Source of the DNA: Elysia chlorotica
Lineage: Eukaryota > Mollusca > Gastropoda > Plakobranchidae
Direction: 5' to 3'
DNA: 64,000 bases
Assembly (NCBI GenBank): GCA_003991915.1
Contig: RQTK01000491.1
Coordinates: 297,525 to 361,524 of the forward strand
The position numbers and the translations under genes are program-made. Shown one piece after another: positions 37,935 through 52,100 of the stretch. The stretch's first letter is position 1. Each line of letters starts with the position of its first letter. The notes beneath the pieces were generated by a model, which did not search any database, had not been told where the DNA came from, and saw only the letters and a program-made list of their open reading frames with translations.

Positions 37935-38556
37935 NNNNNNNNNNNNNNNNNNNNNNNNNNNNNNNNNNNNNNNNNNNNNNNNNNNNNNNNNNNNNNNNNN
38001 NNNNNNNNNNNNNNNNNNNNNNNNNNNNNNNNNNNNNNNNNNNNNNNNNNNNNNNNNNNNNNNNNNNNNNNNNNNNNNNNNNNNNNNNNNNNNNNNNNNN
38101 NNNNNNNNNNNNNNNNNNNNNNNNNNNNNNNNNNNNNNNNNNNNNNNNNNNNNNNNNNNNNNNNNNNNNNNNNNNNNNNNNNNNNNNNNNNNNNNNNNNN
38201 NNNNNNNNNNNNNNNNNNNNNNNNNNNNNNNNNNNNNNNNNNNNNNNNNNNNNNNNNNNNNNNNNNNNNNNNNNNNNNNNNNNNNNNNNNNNNNNNNNNN
38301 NNNNNNNNNNNNNNNNNNNNNNNNNNNNNNNNNNNNNNNNNNNNNNNNNNNNNNNNNNNNNNNNNNNNNNNNNNNNNNNNNNNNNNNNNNNNNNNNNNNN
38401 NNNNNNNNNNNNNNNNNNNNNNNNNNNNNNNNNNNNNNNNNNNNNNNNNNNNNNNNNNNNNNNNNNNNNNNNNNNNNNNNNNNNNNNNNNNNNNNNNNNN
38501 NNNNNNNNNNNNNNNNNNNNNNNNNNNNNNNNNNNNNNNNNNNNNNNNNNNNNNNN
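37935..38556. other. Assembly gap (622 N)
   Basis: Between a TAG array and an ATT array, as at the first gap but in the opposite order. Confidence 0.99.
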
Positions 38557-38635
38557 ATTATTATTATTATTATTATTATTATTATCATTATTATTATTAT
38601 TAGTAGTAGTATTATTATTATTATTATTATTGTTA
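38557..38635. repeat. ATT microsatellite with TAG interruption
   Basis: ATT units with an internal agtagtagt stretch, so this is a compound array linking both motifs that flank the gap. Confidence 0.95.
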
Positions 38636-39815
38636 TTACTTTCCGTGACGAAGTCATCTTTTTTGTACATTAAGTTAAAGTCATCACATAATTATGATTA
38701 TAGAGTTGACTTTATTAAGTTCTCTTACAGTTTTGTCGGGGAGCAAAGCACTACAGTCTGGTATATCGTACGGCTCTGCGTGCCTCTCACACAACACTTC
38801 TCATCGCCTCTAGTGCTAAGTGGCTGTTGGCTATAGCTCCTTACTGTCTGTGAAAGCAGCTCTTTTCTGAGAGCGGCTTATCAAACAGCAATTGTCAAAC
38901 GCTCAGGGCATAACTATAAATAATTGGAAGGCAATTTACGCAACAGTAGGTTATTAACCTGTATTCATCGTCCTCTTTTTGTACTTGTTTTAATTCATTC
39001 CAACACGACTAATTGACATAATTCTTTCGCGTTTGATGAACGCAAGCCTTTAGGTTGTTTCTCTTATTGTTGATGTTTTTGTTGTTGCTGTTGTTGTCGT
39101 CGTCGTCGTTGTTGTTGTTGTTGCTTTTGTTATTGTGGTTATTGGTTTTGTTGTTTTATTTTGTTTTGTTGTTGTTATTATTGCATGTTTGAAGTCGATG
39201 GTTCATAGTAGATAGAATTGTAGAAGGGTAAGTATTTTTTGTGTATTACTTTAGTTGCTGAAACCTTTTGGGGGATCAATTTTTCCTGCAGTTGAGATGA
39301 GACTGCGGGACGAATCTACTGATGACGCAATCTGTGCAATCATTTTAAGACGCTTGGCACATCCCTGGATTAGCACAGAGAACGGCGAGTAGCTTAGAAG
39401 CGGCATGTTGGAGTGCAGTATACAGTACCAATCTTGGTTGTCAATTAGTTGTGTTAGAGAGTCCAAGTGTCCGGTACTTTGTCTAGCTGTCCTTCGATTT
39501 TCGAAAGATTGTCTACGTGGCCATAACACATACATTTTATTTGCATCATTCTGTGATTTCACCAGCCCAATGTTGAGATGCCAGAAAGATATATAAGAAA
39601 TGGTTTAAACGTGTAAAACAAAGCTCTAGACAAGTTGAATAGACAAAAAAGCTTTTCACTTAATATAGTACATGTAGTATTTTGCAGTTAATGAAATCAG
39701 AGTGTGGAAAAATCTTAAAGTATTTGAAAACTGTTTAAAATGTTTATTTTGATCATATTGCATTGGTTTATATGGGATATTTTGTTCAATCTTTTATTAA
39801 ATTTGAGTCCTTTTA
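38636..39815. other. Intergenic with TTG-rich tract
   Basis: No supported gene. Contains TTG/TCG-rich simple sequence at about 39064-39180. Confidence 0.55.
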
Positions 39816-41081
39816 TACACTTATACAATAATAATAATCACTTTCCTGCAAATCATCTTTCCTCATGAATCTCTGCATAAATTCCATATGCATCCTTTCC
39901 GATGTTGTATGCGCCGCCCTTACAAAAGCAACGTCAGCAAACACCCCCTGAATCGTTGTTCTGTACCGGGTACACATCAAGCAGTACATGAAGATGTTGA
40001 TGCTGGAGTTGAACGTCTCAAGCATATTAGCCTTGTGAACAGAATGTCTGGTTGATGTTGATGTAGGCTCTGTTCTTGGTGTACGGGAGGAACCGAAACC
40101 ATTACCTGTCGTGGAAGATGCAGAAATAAATGATTTGACCTTTTTCATGTTCTTATTGTGTGTTTCATAAATAACTCCTAGTTACAAAAGTCCGTTTAGA
40201 TAGTGCAAAGCGTGGTGATAATTTATTAATAGTGAAAGAAGTTGTGATAGAAGGTAAGGTGAGGTTACAAATTGATCAATCTTAATATAACAATTTCAAT
40301 TCTATTGGAAATAATGGAAAGATTAACCATTTAAAGTGACACTGTTTTAAAGAAGGGAAAACAGTTTTGTAAAATTGAAGATGTGATTCTCAAATCTTCC
40401 ACTGTTTTTAAATCAACCCTGCGAAGTATTTGAAGCCTCAAAGCTTCTAACCTTGGCCCTATTGCTCAGTCTCTTGTCAGTCGGCGCTTTTATAACTCAG
40501 TCTGTCGCTAATCAGAGGTTACATAATGTAATAGAAACAGGTACTCAATTTCTACATCTCAATATCATTTCCTGCCAAATTTGTATTTTTAAATAGACTC
40601 TGTAATAGATAACAAATAAATTTTACTTTTAAATTTCAAAATCGTGGAATTCGATCCTTTGCATTGCTTCAACATACCATCTGATCCACTGTGTTTGGTA
40701 GACTGCACATGATGAATATTGTGTAAGGGCTACCATTTTCCCAGCACGCTTATTTTTATTTCTTCCCTTCATCCTTATGGCTTGTTTCATCCCGTCCTTT
40801 TTTTTCATCGGACGTCGTCACAGATTCAGGCCATCTTGAAGCTCTGTCGAGGCTGTACACCAGTGCGACAGTCACAAATGAAATGACTTTGAAGGATACC
40901 GACACCCCCAAAAAGACACCGTCTGTTGTCTCTCATCAGTAAGGAGAGTACCGGGCAGGATCGATTGGCACAAAGTCAAAAAACGGAACTTAGCGCGACG
41001 CGGAGTAGAAGGGCACGGCGTAGACTGTGTTAGCCATGAAGGTGACGATCACAAACACCCGAGCTTGATAAGGCCCTGGAA
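39816..41081 (-). pseudogene. GPCR pseudogene, paralogue of the 29-33 kb receptor
   Basis: Two exon-equivalents align with exons 2 and 3 of the intact GPCR. The exon 3 equivalent begins at an intact-looking acceptor (40105) but is frameshifted before the TM7 segment SSINIFMYCLMCTRYRTTIQ. The exon 2 equivalent (about 41081-40684) keeps recognisable DNA similarity for TM4-TM6 but has small deletions and stops, including loss of bases right after the acceptor (the EIITP codons). No exon 1 equivalent was found upstream to 45 kb. The same RTE-like LINE lies upstream as in the intact gene, so the copy arose by DNA duplication, not retroposition. Confidence 0.85.
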
Positions 41082-41355
41082 GTAAAAAAAAAAATGCAAA
41101 AAAAAAAAAAGGAAGAAAATTCCGATAATGAGATTTGGAAAGTACTTAATGCTTTAAAATACATGTAACTGTATTCATCTTTTAGATTTAAAGTTTAAGA
41201 AAATAGCTACACCATGGGAAATTGATATTTTTAATTTCCGGTTGCTTGGTGGGTTATATTAACTCCAAACGATCTAAGGCTGATATTTTACCTTTGCGCT
41301 TATCATTGAAATTATAATGGCGTAACTATTCATGTGACGCTCCAATTAAAAACGT

Positions 41356-41891
41356 CCCAAAGAGTGAGACCTTAATGCTGGTTGGGAGGCTTGCGTGTTT
41401 CAAATACCTTTAGAGCTATGCTGACGAGAATAGTCTCCTGGTAGGGTCACCCAAGCCAGACTGACTGAAAGGTAGAGACCAGACTAAGAGCACTCACTAG
41501 CCCTCTAGGTTGGCGGTTGATGGAACCGTGCTCAACCACGGGTCCATCAACCCCGTCTCGTAAAAATAAAAAGCCTCTGTTACAGAAACCCCAACAGATA
41601 TCCACAAAAACAAGAGTTCTCTCCTGTAGAGCTCATGACATACAATGGTCAAAGCCCTGGGGAAGCCGGGAAGCCGGCAACTTTTCTGACCATCAAGAAC
41701 AATGTCATTATGGCGGGCTGGAACATCAGAACACTGTATGAAATTGGAAGAACTGCACAGGTGTGTCGTGAAATAAACAGGTACGGCTTGAAAATACTGG
41801 GCCTCGGTGAGACCAGATGGACAGGAACAGGAAGAAAAATTGCTGGCTGATGGAAACACCTTAATCCACTCTGGAATGAAGGTCAAGCACC

Positions 41892-41933
<42 letters not shown>

Positions 41934-42385
41934 GGGTCGCATTGCCTGTGACAAATGAGGCAACATGGGCATTATTGTCCTGGGAACCTGCATCACCAAA
42001 AATTCTCACTGCAAGATTTAACTCGAAGGGCAGAAAAGTCATAATCATCCAGTGCTATGCTCCCACAAATGTAGCAGACATCGAAAACAACGCCCAGACG
42101 GTGATCAACAAAGTCCCAAAGAGAGACATGAAAATATTGTTTGCAGAACTCAACGCTTAAGTGGGCACATTATGGGAATCCACGGCAAAAGATAACAGAA
42201 TGAGAATGGAGAATTTTTCGCTGATATTTGCTCCTTCAATGGCCTGGTAATCGGAGACACTTTGTTACCGCACAAGACCATCAGCAGAACGTGGAGACGG
42301 AGCTTGCGAGACGTTAGAGTGAAACGCGGCAGATCACCACCTGGTTGTACTTGAGACCAACTCAAGGCTTTCAACAACAATAGTA
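41356..42385 (+). mobile_element. Degenerate RTE-like LINE, homologous copy to the one in the GPCR intron
   Basis: Starts at the same cccaaagagt sequence as 30761, about 275 bp from the exon 2 equivalent versus about 307 bp in the intact gene. It retains GWNIRTLYEIGRTAQVCREI and LKILGLGETRWTGTGRK (endonuclease, about 41715-41845) and a later GNMGIIVLGT segment near 41960. It is interrupted by a CA microsatellite and several stops, and lacks the RT C-terminal part seen in the other copy. Confidence 0.82.
41898..41931. repeat. CA dinucleotide microsatellite inside LINE
   Basis: About 16 CA units preceded by ccacccacc, absent at the equivalent place in the sister LINE. Confidence 0.95.
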
Positions 42386-45300
42386 TAATTCACTTGGACT
42401 TTAAATTCAAATATTTATCTACTTAGGTGACTTTGCCTGGTATTTTTGGAAGCCTCTGTATAAAGGAATCAAGTGGGGGTTTTTTTCTAGTCGTGGTATG
42501 CAATATTGTGAACACAGGTGTAGTGTTGTTATTGTGAACTCACTCACTCACTTACTCAGCCTGACCGCGGCGAGTCAGCACGGCAGGGCTCTCTGAGTGA
42601 CTCGAGTTAAGTAGGCATAGTTTTCGGGGTGTGTTGTTGGTATTTTTGGCGGCGGGTTCTTGACTCCTTCTTCTGTCTATAGTCACATTGTTTTTTTCCT
42701 AACACTGTTCTCTCGTCTATTCATATTTATAATTGTGTATAGGCCGTGTATATTTTGTTTCTTTGTTCTCTTAAATCCGTTGAACAGTTTGTGACAGATT
42801 TGACTAGTCAATACCGAATCTTACTACCGAGGGCCGATCTTGATTTTTACGAGAAAAAAATTAGGCACAAACACAACAAAAACTGATTTTAGGAGCTGCT
42901 GCTACCTATTCCGACGATCCGGCTTTCCACACATCCAATGTAGGTAAGCCTAAAGCTACCTCCGCTATCGTATGCAACCAAAGTAGACCTCTACCTGGAG
43001 TGGTTCCAAAGATATGCGACATCAGTGGGGTGGAGGAATGGGAGTGGCCGTCATGTTCGACCAATTTGCTACAAAGAGAGGCTTTCTCAGTCTTTTTCTC
43101 CCTAAACCCGACTTGAAACGCAGGTTAATCTTATTATATTAAAACAGCTTAATTCAATACCAACTCTTTGAAAGATATGTAATTGCCAATCAATACCTGT
43201 ACATGTACTTGCTAAGTTATGGGTTGACTTGAGCTGAAGTAGAACCAATTTTAACCATTCTTTGAATGAATACGACACATGAAGGTTAGATTCTCTTGTT
43301 GGAGTAAATGTAAGCATTTTTGTTCAGACAAGAAGTCCGGTAAATGAATGGAAGTCACATTTCACATTCATCTTCAGTGAGCAGGCTTCAGTCGTTCCTG
43401 TTGTTGGTATGGTTACTGCTGTCGAGTTGTTGATGTCGATTGTCAACTTTATCATTGTTAGCTTACTGAGAGTTGACGTTGTCAACTCGAGGTCAAAGAA
43501 GCCCAAAAATGCGACTTGGACTTGGAGTCACGTGATCTCAAAACGCGGTAAACATGGGCTTGCCTCACTCTGCGCGTAGTATAACCACTACTACACTACT
43601 CTTTCCCTTGTCACAAAAGCATTTGATAAAAAATAAAAAAAATTATGATAAAAATCAACTAAACCAAGCGCACAGTCTTAAAACTTTAGCTTCGCGTTGT
43701 TACCGGTGCCAAATGCTAAATGTGCGTGTTGGTGTCACAGCTTCCTGCCTTGTCCGAGATCTATACATATACCTTTGCCTGTGTATGTGTGTGTCTGTGT
43801 TATTTTTAAAAAAAAAAACAGAATACAGAAACACTGTATCTTGAGCGATTCGTATCACAGTTAGTGTACACAATATAACTATTTGGTTTAATGTGCCTGT
43901 ATACAAAAGTTTATATATTTATGTATACATAAAATATGTGTGTTTATTTAACAATACGATTATAATATTTGAGAAACCGGATCTAGTATCAAGTTCAAGG
44001 TCTATAGTTGTTTTTTGTTGTTATTATTTTTGTTCGTTGGTGGTTTTCAATGACATGGGTTGTTCAAATAATTTTTTTAAATGTCTTGATTTAAGCAGCC
44101 GGTCTAATTTTTGAATACTAGAAAATAACCGTGGGGATGCTCAGATGTAAAGTGATATCCGCTTGAACTATCAGGGAAATTATAAAAGTTTAAACTACTT
44201 GTATCTCAAGTTTATATCAAACATTGACTTCAACGTTTTAAAAGATGAATCAGTGCCTCCAAATTAGTTTATAAAGAGCCATAGATTACCCTGAATAGGG
44301 TTTATCTTAAGCGGATTCCATAGATCTAAGTGCTGTATCTAAGATCTGGACACTGGAGAAAAGGGAAGTTATCTCAACACTAATAATATTATATTATAAT
44401 ATTATTGTAATTATCTTAATAAGGAAAAGTATCATCACCATAACCACTGCCTCCATTATCATCAGATTTATCGGAACCCTCATATTATGTATACTTTCGC
44501 TTACAATAGGCTACTATTAGTATTACTAGCGTGGCTACTTCTCAGGTTCAAGCAGCGTCCAGGTGCTTACAGTTCCAGTGATTCATATAAAATACGTTTA
44601 GGCCTACAAAACGTCGGAAACCAATGTCCGTTAGAACATTAGAACGCCTATAACTACAAGGTCAACACCAAGTGAGATCAAACACAACTAAATTCTAAAA
44701 GCACTACATGTACTTGGTTGAAAATGACGGCGATGGTCGAGGACTGGATGTGAAGATAAAGAGATGGGTACTAATAATTCTACTATTATTCAGAGTTTCG
44801 GAAGTATTGACGATAATTATAACAGCCCGCGGGTTCTACTGATATCATTGGTGTTTACTAACCCAATCTCGATAACGGAATGACACAGAGAAATATCGTG
44901 TGTCGATATAATAATTAAATTGTTCCTACAGTTTCTGGCAGTCACGAAACTTTTTTTTATTTCTCCTCGAGATCTAGTTTCTGTTGCGTGATTGACACTA
45001 ATGACAGAAAAATCGTAGCGTATCTCTAAAAATCTTTAGCACGAAAAACATCGGATTTGACGACACAGTTGTATTTTTTGGTAGAAAAACGTATTGCCGG
45101 TTTTTACTACAGCTTGGCAACTCTGTAAACATGAAACAATTTAACTATGACAAAAAAAATATGTTCTGACAGTTCTGCGTACTTTGGGACACTGTGAAAC
45201 AGCGAAACTGCACTACTATTTCTGTGATTATTGCAAATTATAGATGAACACCTTTGATAATAGGGGTTGTGCATTTTTTTTGCATCCATCGTCAATAATG

Positions 45301-45748
45301 ACAATGGAAAGAGCGGTGTTAATACATGTACATGTATTATGTGCAAGCCTGTATTTACCGCGTTTCTTTGCTGCCAGAGATCATCGGATCACAAGTTGTA
45401 TTTTTGGGCTTCATTTCCTATCTTAGTTAACTTATAGAACAGTCTTTGTCCTTGGCTCTAAAGGGTACCTGTATTTAGTTTAATTAATAATAATCATAAT
45501 AAAAAAATAATATTAATGAAATGAACTTCAAAATTCATTCAAACTTTAGTGTTCTCTCAAAATGGAGTAAGCTCTATTGTTAAAATTTTACAATGCATTT
45601 CACCTTTAAGTAAGAACAGGAAATTCTATAAAGATTATTGATAAGTTTTTTAATAAAATATACAGTTCAAACAAGCAATAACCACAGGTTTAAAATTTAA
45701 CAAAAGTTTTACAGTGAAGATTTGAAATTGAAAATCAGTGTCTGTGCA
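42386..45748. other. Intergenic
   Basis: No supported gene. Contains a short CACT run (about 42537-42558) and an AT palindrome (44382-44406). Open frames are short and lack motifs. Confidence 0.55.
44382..44406. repeat. Perfect AT-rich palindrome
   Basis: 12-bp arms aataatattata / tataatattatt around one base; cruciform-prone, and possibly no more than chance in AT-rich DNA. Confidence 0.7.
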
Positions 45749-46144
45749 TCATGACCATAGATACCCTTGCTGCGATATCTTCATTTCTCTAAGGAAGGCA
45801 CCACTTGATAACTTTGGTTTGCTGCCTAGGGAATCTTTACATGAAGATAATAATCCTTTATTAGCAAGATCAAAATCAACAAAGAGTTTATGCAAGTTCA
45901 CAGCTAGTCGATCTGTTTCTGGTTGGTTGACAGCCTGTGTGTTTAGGGCAGCAGAGGGGAGGTGGGTGTTGTATGTGACCACTGAGGAACCCTGTTGCTG
46001 GGCGTGGTAGTCCTCCAGGATGGCTGCTATGTTGAGGGTGTGGTGGGGAAGTATAGGTCCAGATATCTCAAACACATGGCTGTACATGTTCTGCTCTGTT
46101 CCTGGCAGTTTCACTGGAACATCTCTCAATTGTGAATGCTTGAC
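45749..46144 (-). CDS. DONSON: DONSON exon 11 (C-terminus)
   Basis: Acceptor tttccctctag|GTCAAG, 131 codons and stop. HVFEISGPILPHHTL matches the EITGPIMPHS block of vertebrates; it ends YLWS where human ends YNWRS. Confidence 0.9.
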   Translation of the reverse strand, partial: VKHSQLRDVPVKLPGTEQNMYSHVFEISGPILPHHTLNIAAILEDYHAQQQGSSVVTYNTHLPSAALNTQAVNQPETDRLAVNLHKLFVDFDLANKGLLSSCKDSLGSKPKLSSGAFLREMKISQQGYLWS

Positions 46145-49100
46145 CTAGAGGGAAAAAAAAGATGTCTTATTACCCAAATATATTGATGAGTCGGATAGAA
46201 TGATATAAGAGAGGATGAGTAAGAGGGGTAATAAAAAGAAAGAGATTGATCATTAAGAGATAACCATAGTTAGAAAAGAGAGAGACAAAAATATGGAGAG
46301 CTTGAGAAAAAGGGAGTTGATAAAAGAGTGGCTTATATTTCTTTTGTTATTATATACGGTACATCTGTAAATAAGAGAATATGGAATCTTCAAACAGCAA
46401 AATTTACAATCCATTGATGATTTTTTTTTTTCAAATTCAATTCGTGTTGTCAGTTTGCCTTGCTCATGATACATGTATAAGGCATATTATTCAAAGCACA
46501 CAAAACATTCACCATTTCTCATTTAAAATTGGGCTTTTTTTTTCCAAGCAACCTCTTTATATCATTCATTTTGTAAACTCTCTAGTTCTAGTGATTCAGT
46601 ATCTTCAACAAAAGAATAAAAGTGCATTTTTTATCTGATAATGACTTACTTGTCTAACCGTTAGTTTACTGACAAAATGATATACTTCAAGGTGGTAATT
46701 TAATGGCGTAAGAAGCATAACTCCACTTGGTTTTATATACTGATGTTTATAAATTTGCTGCCACCCGTTTCCCGAAAGAAACAAAATTATGAAGAAAAAA
46801 TTATTTTGAAAGAAGATTGGATGCACTTTCTATCCATATACAACTTGACACATTTATGGTATCAAAAATATTTGAAAAAAAATAAAAAGTCAAAATTGTT
46901 GGCAAAAAGACCATTTTTTTTTTGGTGAATTTTTGTGTTATCTGGTTAATTTTTGTGTTTCCATTATTACTTACATGCCATTAGAAACATTGATAAACTA
47001 TTCACAGCAATTAAAAAAATTTAAGTTGCGAGGACCAGGTAAAGTCATAGTCTGAGCGCTTAAAATCTCCTGAAGTACATCTACGTTTGCATTGCACACA
47101 TCACACCCATTACCCCTTGCATCTTCTAGAACTACTTCATTATCACTTTCTTCATTCTCTACTTCTTTCTCATCTACGGAATTAGATCTATCTTCACCAT
47201 CTTCATGACTAGCATTCTGGGTAACCTGGGCAAGAAAACAAAAAGTCATTTCGAGATGGTTTAAATGTGTTTACTTCTGCTTTCTTTAAGTCTTTAACTT
47301 TCTCCAAAATTTTCTATGTTGGCTCATAAGGGCAAGTTTCAAACCAACAAAAATAGTTTTCTCAAACTCAAAGTCAAAACTTGGTTCAGTCGCATTTTGA
47401 GTTTTGAGATATTGCTAGAATTGCTCTCCATTTTAACCTTTTCACATAGCAAGATTTAAGGCCTATTACTTGTGTGCACACTATTTTGGACATTTAAAAA
47501 AATATATAATCACTTTTTTCAAATGTAAGATGAGCTGATAAATACAATAGGTGCTAGTCAAGTGTGGACAGCAGTGTGGGCAGCGTGATGGGAATAGACA
47601 CAGACGAATTTGTTCATATTCTATCCCTACACTTTACATCTTAACAGTTTAAGAAAATATCTACAACTGGGGGGGGGAAGCAATTTTTGTTTAAATGCTT
47701 TTGAAAAGAGTGAAAAGGGAAGGGGAAAAAAAAAAAGAAACATACTGTGTTTTGAACAAGTGCACCTCCAACAAATGGCACTGGTGACAGTAATGTAGGA
47801 GGGAGACCATGCTGAGGTCCACTGCTTGCAATGCAGGAAGGATAGTTCAATAGGAAGTTGAAAAAGGCATGAACATCCCCACCCTCTACATAGACCATGG
47901 ACTGAGGTCTGTTGTCGATCTCCCGGTAGCCATCTCGTTGTCTGGATCCAGTTAAGGGAAATACTACAATCATGATTTTAAAAGTGCAAACAGGTTTGGT
48001 TACATTTGTGACTGGCAAACTTGTTGTTTGTTAAAAAAACACAACACACTTTGAAGCCAACAAACTCAGACACAAATAAAACCCTGGATTGAATAAACAA
48101 ACAAAAAATCGAAAACAAAACAAAAACACTTTTTTTTTTAAATAATTAATTTAAACATGAAAGCTTGAAAGTCTGGCTTTTACACTTGTATTTCTTTAAC
48201 TCTGGTCCTAGTAGTAGTAGTAGTAGCTATATTGTCTTACAACCTAACATGACAATTGCATTGTTTAAACCTATATTTTACAGCCAATATTTTTAGAATC
48301 TCTGCTTAAATGTGTGTTTCATAAGGATAAAGGAGGAGTATGAGGCTAAGTGGCGGGGTACCTTAAACTGATTTTTCAAATTCGTCGAATTATTTCCATT
48401 TTTTAAACCAATGCATAGAGTTTTTGTTTCTGAGCATATGACTTATGAGCGCAAATTTTAATCCAAAGTGGAGATAAAGCATGCATTTTAAATTATGATG
48501 ATTATGCAATTTTGTAAAACTTAACAGAGAGGCTACTTTGAGCCCACATGAAACAAAAATTAAGCATACCACAGTCATAAAAATTGCTGAATACAAACAA
48601 ATGCAATTTTTTTCAAGGGCGTGGAAGCATTAAAATTCTTTTTTTATAATAGTAAAATTAGATTCCAATCCAAGACTGCCGGAGGAATTGCCATTTGCCT
48701 ATTTTTCCGGTTACTGGGTAAATAGCCACTTCCTAAAAAATTAACTAAGTTAATTAAAGGAATAGTAAGTATATGTCTGTTTCTTATAACAAGCTTTAGG
48801 TTAGCAATTTATTAAATTGTCCGTTATTTTAATAATAGTATACATTTAAATTCAAGCTGAAAGGTCAGAAAAAGTAAGGTTTACGGGAACGAATGCATGA
48901 TCGTTAATTAACTTAGATGACAAATACACAATAACACTTTCGCCGACATTGCAGCGCTGATTTGACAAGTTTACACAAGTAAATATTCATCAAGACTTTT
49001 TGGAAAGCGCTCATAATAAAGCATAGGTTCTATTTCTCGCAAAACATTGTCACTAAAAATAAAGTTATTTATTTCACATTTGTTTATAATTGGACAGTTG

Positions 49101-52100
49101 GATATCCAGATTCTGTCTTATTTTGTATAATATTATAGGTGAAAACATGATTTTTGAGACAGCTGAAGCACATCTGTTTGCAAAGGCGACCGTTGTATTT
49201 GCATACAGAATGGGCAGATTAAACCCATTGTTATCATTTACAGCATAATGGCATAAATTGTGAGACGAGCCTTTTCCTTTTTATAATTTAATATTAAACT
49301 CAGAAAATTACAAAATTATAAATGTTGTTGTTGTATCCAACGTTTTCTCGCTGAATTAAGACACTCAGTTCGGATCGCTTTAAGCTCTCAGTGTAAAAAT
49401 CTGATAGTGGTAGATCTAAAGTTTAGATTTAGATCTGGACCCATAGGCTAGATCCAGAGTCTAGATCTAATCTAATTCTTTTTTTTTAACGTAATGCTAG
49501 AATATACACCATCCTTTAAATGAAATATTGACTTAGTAACATTAAATCAGCATTTTTATGCTTAAAATTATAGATTTTCGTTGCGTATCTTAGAGGAGTA
49601 AAGGACAGCCATCGTGGACCGGATCCTATCGGCGGCTGAGGAGTTTGTTTGTCTCTCAAGTTTGCCCCTGCGGTATTGAAAGCGAAAGTGATTTTGAGCA
49701 ATGCAGGAAGGATAGTTCAATAGGAAGTTGAAAAAGGCATGAACATCCCCACCCTCTACATAGACCATGGACTGGGGTCTGTTGTCGATCTCCCGGTAGC
49801 CATCTCGTTGTCTGGATCCAGTTAAGGGAAATACTACAATCATGATTTTGAAAGTGCAAACAGGTTTGGTTACATTTGTGACTGGCAAACTTGTTTTTTG
49901 TTTAAAAAAAACACAACACACTTTGAATCCAACAAACTCAGACACAAATAACACCCTGGATTGAATAAACAAACAAAAAATCAAAAACAAAACAAAAACA
50001 CTTTTTTTTTAAAATAATTAATTTACACATGAAAGCTTGAAAGTCTGGCTTTTACACTTGTATTTCTTTAACTCTGGTCCTAGTACTAGTAGTAGCTATA
50101 TTGTCTTACAACCTAAGATGACAATTGCATTGTTTAAACCTATATTTTACAGCCAATATATTTAGAATCTCTGCTTAAATGTGTGTTTCATAACGATAAA
50201 GGAGGAGTATGAGGCTAAGTGGTAGGGTACCTTAAACTGATTTTTCAAATTCATCGAATTATTTCCATTTTTAAACCAATGCATAGAGGGGGGGTAAAAG
50301 CTGTACGCGATTCAGCTTGCGCCAGCGCTGAAATTCCTGTTTTGGGTGTTTCTCCACAAACCTGTAATTTTTCCACAGTTCATCATAAAGAATAAATTCT
50401 ACCACTATCTTAAAGTTTAAGCATATATCGTTTCAACCATATAAGCACTTTATCATTTAAGCCTAGCTTGATATTTTTATCTTTAGTGAGAAGTTGGACA
50501 TATCTAGAAAAATCCTCCTGATAATGCGATTTTGCGTCAGTTTTAGGTACCTAGTAAAAAGCATGTGAACTAAGTGAATGAGATCGAGAAAGAAATCTGA
50601 TTTTGTGTTAACAGTAATAATTTTCACTCATCAGCAGTAAAAATAAGGATACAATTTTACTTTCAGTGGTTCTAATGATGGGAAATCTTTTCTTTCCAAT
50701 CCCATCTGTTCCAACCATTCAGATGCCCCATGATGGTCGTTGATGTCATCCTCTTCATCCTCATTCTCACTAGCAGCATCTTCAACAGGACCTGTTTCAT
50801 CTGTATTATCACCATGATTGTCAACTGTGCTAGGGGATCTGACCTGAGCACTGTTAGGTGGAAAAAAATTTTTTTTTTTTCTCAATATTTTACTAGGTGA
50901 CAAAGCAGCAAGGCAACAAAATAGAAAGGCATGAAATGTAGGTTTCCATTGATTTAACCAATGATGTTCCTATTCCTTTGAAATTCTGAATTGTCTTTTT
51001 AATGCCTTTCATACAATTTCTGAGAAAACAAATAAGCTGATTCTTATTATCATGAAAAAGGTTTCAGGTCCTCTTTCTTTAAAATTTGTTCAGATTTGTT
51101 TAGAACTAAAGCTAGATATTGATAAAACAAATCACTAAGTCAGCAGTAATTTGAATCTCTTTTCACATTTTTACCAAAAGTTTTTGTGAATGAGACTTGA
51201 CTAAAATTACATGCACACTAAGAAATTGTCTCATATTTTATTTCGAACTACATAAGGGTTGCCACTCAAGTTCGATGAAATCCACTGATTTTCAGCGTGG
51301 GGTCTGGGGGCCAAGGGCCGCCTAAAACTGAAGAAATTTTGTAATTTTATATATAATATATATGGCCCTCAGAGAAGTTTGGAGAGCAGGTGCACAGTGC
51401 TTTCCCTTTTACACCAATTTTCACAATCGACTCAACAACACTCAATGGGATCGATTTTCACAACTACATTCCCTTCTAGCCACTTAAAGCGCTACGGATT
51501 GGAACATCTTGACTTTGAGTCCTCTTTCTTTATTTCGTCCAATCACAACATCGCAAAATGAACCAATATTTAACGCTTGAATGATCCACCAGTCTTCATA
51601 ATGAAGATAGGTTGAAACAGAAAAATTTATCGCTCGGGAGGATCTGCAAATTAGTTAGAACTATGGAGTCCTATTTCATTTTCTTTTTTTTTTAAGTAGA
51701 CAAGATATTAAAAAAATATATATATAAATATTTATTAACTAGACCCTTCTAAATGTTTTCTTTTTGGGGGGGAAAATGACATCAACCTATAGTATTAATA
51801 TTACTAGCCCTCTAGACTATATTTTACAAAACTATAAAAGTCATGACTCAAGCTCACTGGGCTCAACGTTTCTATCATTTGGTCTTCAAACTCACAAGTG
51901 TCAAAAACATTTCATTGAGATAACCATGCAATCTATTCGCCTTAGACGCGTAGCAAACGGCAGATTGGATTGTTTGGAGGTATCATCTTCAATTGACAAC
52001 GGCAGGCAAATCGGGTATTTCTGTTATGCTCGGAACTGTACAGAAGTTACCAAGAAAATGATTATGAAGTATCTTTTATATATAATTATTCTTATTACCG

